NCBI GenBank assembly: GCA_019918135.1
Contig: WBZZ01000603.1
Location: 177,501 to 241,500 of the forward strand
Length of the DNA stretch: 64,000 nucleotides
From: Paulinella micropora
Taxonomy: Eukaryota > Cercozoa > Imbricatea > Euglyphida > Paulinellidae
Direction of reading: 5' to 3'
Positions 61,421-64,000 of the stretch are shown piece after piece. Each line of letters starts with the position of its first letter. Position 1 is the stretch's first letter. A program made the position numbers and the translations under genes. The notes under the pieces are model-generated. The model was not told the DNA's origin and made no database searches. It saw nothing but the letters and a program-made list of their open reading frames with translations.

Positions 61421-62640
61421 TTATGACGCGTTTCCTGCGGGGTAAGGCCAGACCGCATTTAAAACTTCATTCAACTCTAGTGCTTCTTGGCACAGGGCTC
61501 TAATACGCTCAAGCTGTGACAACCCGTGCTCGCTCGCCATTTCAAGTTTCGCTGCCAGCTCCGGGCCGTTGGACAATAGTCTTTTCCAATCCTCCGGCTC
61601 CCAAGAGCCGAGCAGACTCAGTAGAGGCGCCAGCGCCTGTCGGCGGCTCTGTTCCGCTCCAAGCCAGACTTGGGGCGGAATGTGCTCAGTGCCGTTGGCT
61701 AATAGTGTTAGATAAGACAGAGCCGCCAACCCCGGCTTGGCCTTCTCCGAGGTAGCTTCCGCGCAGAGAGCTCGGGCTTGCTGCACCAACTCCCGCTTGC
61801 TGCACTCAAGGGGTTGTCGACCAAGCAACAGGGTATCCAAGAGACGAACTTTGACCACCTCCTGACCACCCAGCTTAAAAAGGTACACCACCACGTGCGA
61901 GGGATCCCAGCGCCCCAACAGGCACATTGGCTGGCCCTTGTCAGCCTGACGGCAGAGCAGGCGTGCGTATTTCTGCATAAGCAACAATACCCTTCCCCAC
62001 GCCTGCCCCGCCACGGTGCTGTCCACCATCAAGTAGTCGCTCAGGAGGCCATTGTTGTTGGACTGCGTGTGGCAGACTAGCTTAAGAGCTTTGCCCTTGT
62101 TCGTAGAGTAGTCGAGGGCGCGCTGCAGCAACTCACTGGCACTTTCTGCAAATTCCTCTCGCTTTGGATCTTCTTTCCTCTTTTGTTCCGGCTTTAGAAC
62201 GGACAACATTTTGTAGATCGCGTCGTCTTTAGACTTTTGTTTACCGATAGACACTGAGCTGCCAACTTCACCTACCCCTATCCGATTCTCCCAGAAAATC
62301 TTGATCCACTTGGCATAGAGCTCAGAGTCTACAAAGCCAAAAGTAGCAATGTCAGTGCGCCTGCGCGTCCCCGGGGGCTGCTTCCAAAACATCAGTGTCT
62401 CGTCTCTAGCCTCCGCTCGGAAGGAGTCAGGGTCTGCGTTCCGATTTTTCAGTTGGATAAGCAGACCACTCTGGATGTCACACCTTTGTACCCATTCTGG
62501 TACAGAATGATTCTTGATTTTTTCGAGCTCCTCAAGGTAAGTAGCCCAAACCTTTTTTTTAGTTCGGCTGCATTTGGCACAAGCAAAGGCCTTGCTTAAC
62601 ACTCTATCCCCCCCTCCCCCGCGCCCCCTCACCTTAGAAT
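61421..62640 (-). CDS. Unknown 400-residue protein, start unresolved
   Basis: Intact from about 62640 leftward to the stop at 61421, but no in-frame ATG precedes the conserved-looking part (KVWATYLEELEKIKNHS). The frame continues upstream to 62725 through hydrophobic, Phe-rich codons derived from a T-rich tract. Two Cys (ACAKCSR) form a possible zinc knuckle. Other stretches are FWKQPPGTRRRTDIATFGFVD, KLVCHTQSNNNGLLSDYL, LLGRWDPSHVVVYLFKLGG and LAALSYLTLLANG. No family is recognised. Upstream, splice-like signals on the minus strand (TTTTTTCTTTGTGGCGCAG near 62670-62688) could mean the start lies in another exon. Confidence 0.55.
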
Positions 62641-62866
62641 TATTGGCTTTGGCAGGGAGGGCCTGCGCCACAAAGAAAAAAGAAATAGCGTTAAGCGCGC
62701 AAAAAAAACAAAAAAAAAAGCTCAAATTCTTTTAATTTTTAGAAATTCTCTGCTAGTGCGGCAGAAGGGTGCTATCAATAAAAAATCACTGCTTAAATAT
62801 GTCTAAGCGCCTATGGACGAAAAAAAGAAAACAAAAGATCGGGCGATTGAAGCCCAATCCCTGGAT
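62641..62866. other. AT-rich intergenic region
   Basis: T- and A-rich DNA with AATAAAAA at about 62777 on the plus strand. No gene is seen. Confidence 0.4.
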
Positions 62867-63037
62867 TGGCGCCCTACGGGGGTCGAACCCGTGACCAATT
62901 GTTTCTACGGGGGGTCGAACCCGTGACCAACTGTTTCTACGGGGGGTCAAACCCGTGACCAACTGTTTCTACGGGGGGTCGAACCCGTGACCAATTGTTT
63001 AATAAACAATCACTCTGCCAGACTGAAATTTGGCGCC
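62867..63037 (-). tRNA. tRNA-like sequence with its T arm tandemly repeated four times
   Basis: On the minus strand, from 63036 leftward: GGCGCCA, a D-loop-like AGTCTGGCA, then ATTGT-TTATTAA-ACAAT, a perfect 5-bp anticodon stem with a seven-base loop (anticodon ATT). A five-base variable region TGGTC and a T arm ACGGG-TTCGACC-CCCGT follow. This T arm plus about ten bases occurs four times, a 32-bp unit, and the last copy ends GTAGGGCGCCA, with an encoded CCA. The ends can pair over six of seven acceptor positions because GGCGCC is its own complement. With three units removed it would be about 75 bases. It may be a decayed tRNA, a tRNA-derived mobile sequence, or a viral structural repeat. Function is uncertain. 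Confidence 0.4.
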
Positions 63038-63481
63038 GTTTGTGCTCAGGAATTAGTTTTTTTTTTAAACTAAAGCAAATAGATCTAAAATTAGCTAGAT
63101 TTTAATTAGTCAAGACTTTCTGCGGAAAGGTTGGAGGTTTTTGGCTAAAAATAGGTAATGGAGCCGGTAAAGTTTTTGCGTGCCACGTTTTACTTTGCAC
63201 CCAGGTTACAGCAAAAAAAAAGGAGAGAGACTGGAGGGGGGGGGGGCGCGAGACTTCTGTGGCCCCCCCCCCTCTCCTGTGGGGGGGGGGGGGCGTCCTG
63301 TGCCCTTCTGTGGCCCCCCCCTCTCCCGTGGGGGGGGGGGGGGGGGGCGTCCTGTGCCCTTCTGTGCCCCCCCCCCCCCCCCCTTCCGGTGTTTGTTTGT
63401 TCCCTGGCCTTGTGTTTTTGTTTGGGGGTCGGTTCATTTTTGTTGTTTGTCGGAATCTACAAAGAAACCTAAGAAGATTCG
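63038..63481. repeat. Intergenic with alternating G and C homopolymers and a triplicated segment
   Basis: Three copies of CCTGTGCCCTTCTGTGGCCCC-like DNA, each followed by a G or C run (63239-63246, 63262-63292, 63317-63346, 63367-63383). The segment is a slippage-prone repeat about 55 bp long. The ORFs across it are low complexity. It precedes the secreted-protein gene starting at 63482. Confidence 0.65.
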
Positions 63482-64000
63482 ATGTTGCTCTTGATCACCA
63501 TCGTCCTGCACTTTTGGCAACTTCGTGGGGAAGTTGCGACTGCACCGGATGCACAGGCACAATTTCAGTGTATAACCGCGAGTGGCTCCCCGCGCCCAGC
63601 GCGTGCTCCGGCGAGAACGAGGTTCTGGTCGTGAGTGAGCTTCGCGTTGCCTCGACGGACCTCTCTACTTTCGAAGTGACCAGCTGGGTGAATTCAAGCA
63701 AGCTGCGTTATTACACAGATCTGAGCAGCAGCGGCGCCCCCACGACGTGCTTCAACATGCCGCCGAACCTGGACATCGGCGTCACGGCCGACATGCGCCC
63801 CGAGGTCGTGTGCAAGAACACGGCGCTTCCTTGTCCCTTGCAATATGATCTCCAGTACGCCTGCCGCAAGCTGGAGGCCTGTCCTTGCCCCGCGTGCAAC
63901 CACAACATGTCGATCGCCGCGGGCGGTTTCCAAAAACTCAGCCCTGACCTCAACTGCCCGAATGGTATCATGGTGGAGAAGCTGCAGGTTCGGTCCCTCA
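63482..64000 (+). CDS. Secreted cysteine-rich protein, 5' fragment, one frameshift
   Basis: ATG 63482 gives a signal-peptide-like start (MLLLITIVLHFW). The frame then changes by one base near 63513 to SWGSCDCTGCTGTISVYN and stays open to the window edge (about 160 codons). The reading has pairs of cysteines (CDCTGC, KNTALPC, CPCPAC), two N-x-S/T sites (NSS, NMS) and a mixed beta-like composition (VLVVSELRVASTDLSTFEVTSW). The style is like the N terminus of the large HYR glycoprotein at 33795, so a second viral surface protein is likely. It is truncated by the end of the window. Confidence 0.5.

Noticed and set aside
62867-63037. LTR retrotransposon primer-binding site (TGGCGCCC resembles the complement of a tRNA-Lys 3' end)
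   Set aside because: No LTRs, gag or pol lie nearby, and the similarity to a tRNA extends far beyond the usual 18 bases and is internally repeated.

Overview
The window looks like a large double-stranded DNA virus-like element lying in, or assembled against, the genome of an animal (probably an aquatic invertebrate). Bases 1 to about 4650 are ordinary metazoan-type repeat DNA: the 3' end of a non-LTR retrotransposon reverse transcriptase reading frame, GA, GAA and ATT microsatellites, two copies of a tRNA-headed SINE, and a 492-bp tandem repeat. From about 4650 to the right edge the character changes completely. Genes lie close together on both strands with no clear introns, convergent pairs often share short two-way poly(A) signals, the GC content is high, and long G or C homopolymers fill many intergenic gaps. 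No further SINE or ATT satellite is seen.

The gene content is viral. A helicase of the herpesvirus origin-binding (UL9-like) family lies at 17.2-19.8 kb, beside three 165-bp direct repeats that carry palindromes and an AT-rich core, a plausible replication origin. Other replication or recombination genes are a tyrosine recombinase (11.75-13.4 kb), a superfamily 1 helicase with a long N-terminal extension (38.7-42.0 kb), a FEN1/XRN-type 5' nuclease (60.1-61.4 kb), a PD-(D/E)XK exonuclease-like protein (58.9-59.9 kb), a CoiA-like nuclease, another possible PD-(D/E)XK protein and an HNH endonuclease. Host-manipulation or captured genes, all intronless, are a SKP1 homologue, a Rab-like GTPase, a tandem-RRM protein, a C2H2 zinc-finger protein, a possible Bax-inhibitor-1/Lifeguard-like membrane protein and three protein-kinase-like genes. 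Surface or secreted proteins are a roughly 2500-residue HYR-repeat glycoprotein (26.2-33.8 kb), a BspA/DUF285 repeat protein and a cysteine-rich secreted protein running off the right edge. About ten further genes are not recognised. The classical capsid, terminase and DNA polymerase genes are not seen in this window.

Many genes are broken by single-base frameshifts, and a CK1-like kinase has an in-frame amber codon, yet the shifted segments still read as good protein. Intact genes (RRM, SKP1, Rab, zinc finger, FEN, exonuclease-like) are interspersed. This suggests either a recently decayed endogenous virus or residual indel errors. The near-identical 492-bp repeats, which show no length differences among the last three copies, argue against a uniformly high indel error rate.

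Layout: 1-4.65 kb host repeats; 4.9-8.8 kb two unknown leftward genes; 9.1-16.3 kb BspA, RRM, recombinase and CoiA-like genes; 16.4-17.0 kb repeats; 17.2-20.4 kb origin-binding helicase and a membrane protein; 20.8-38.1 kb very GC-rich block with surface and kinase genes; 38.7-44.4 kb SF1 helicase and HNH; 45-58.9 kb unknown genes with SKP1, Rab, zinc finger and kinase; 58.9-62.7 kb nucleases; 62.9-63.0 kb tRNA-like repeats; 63.5 kb to the end, a secreted protein fragment.
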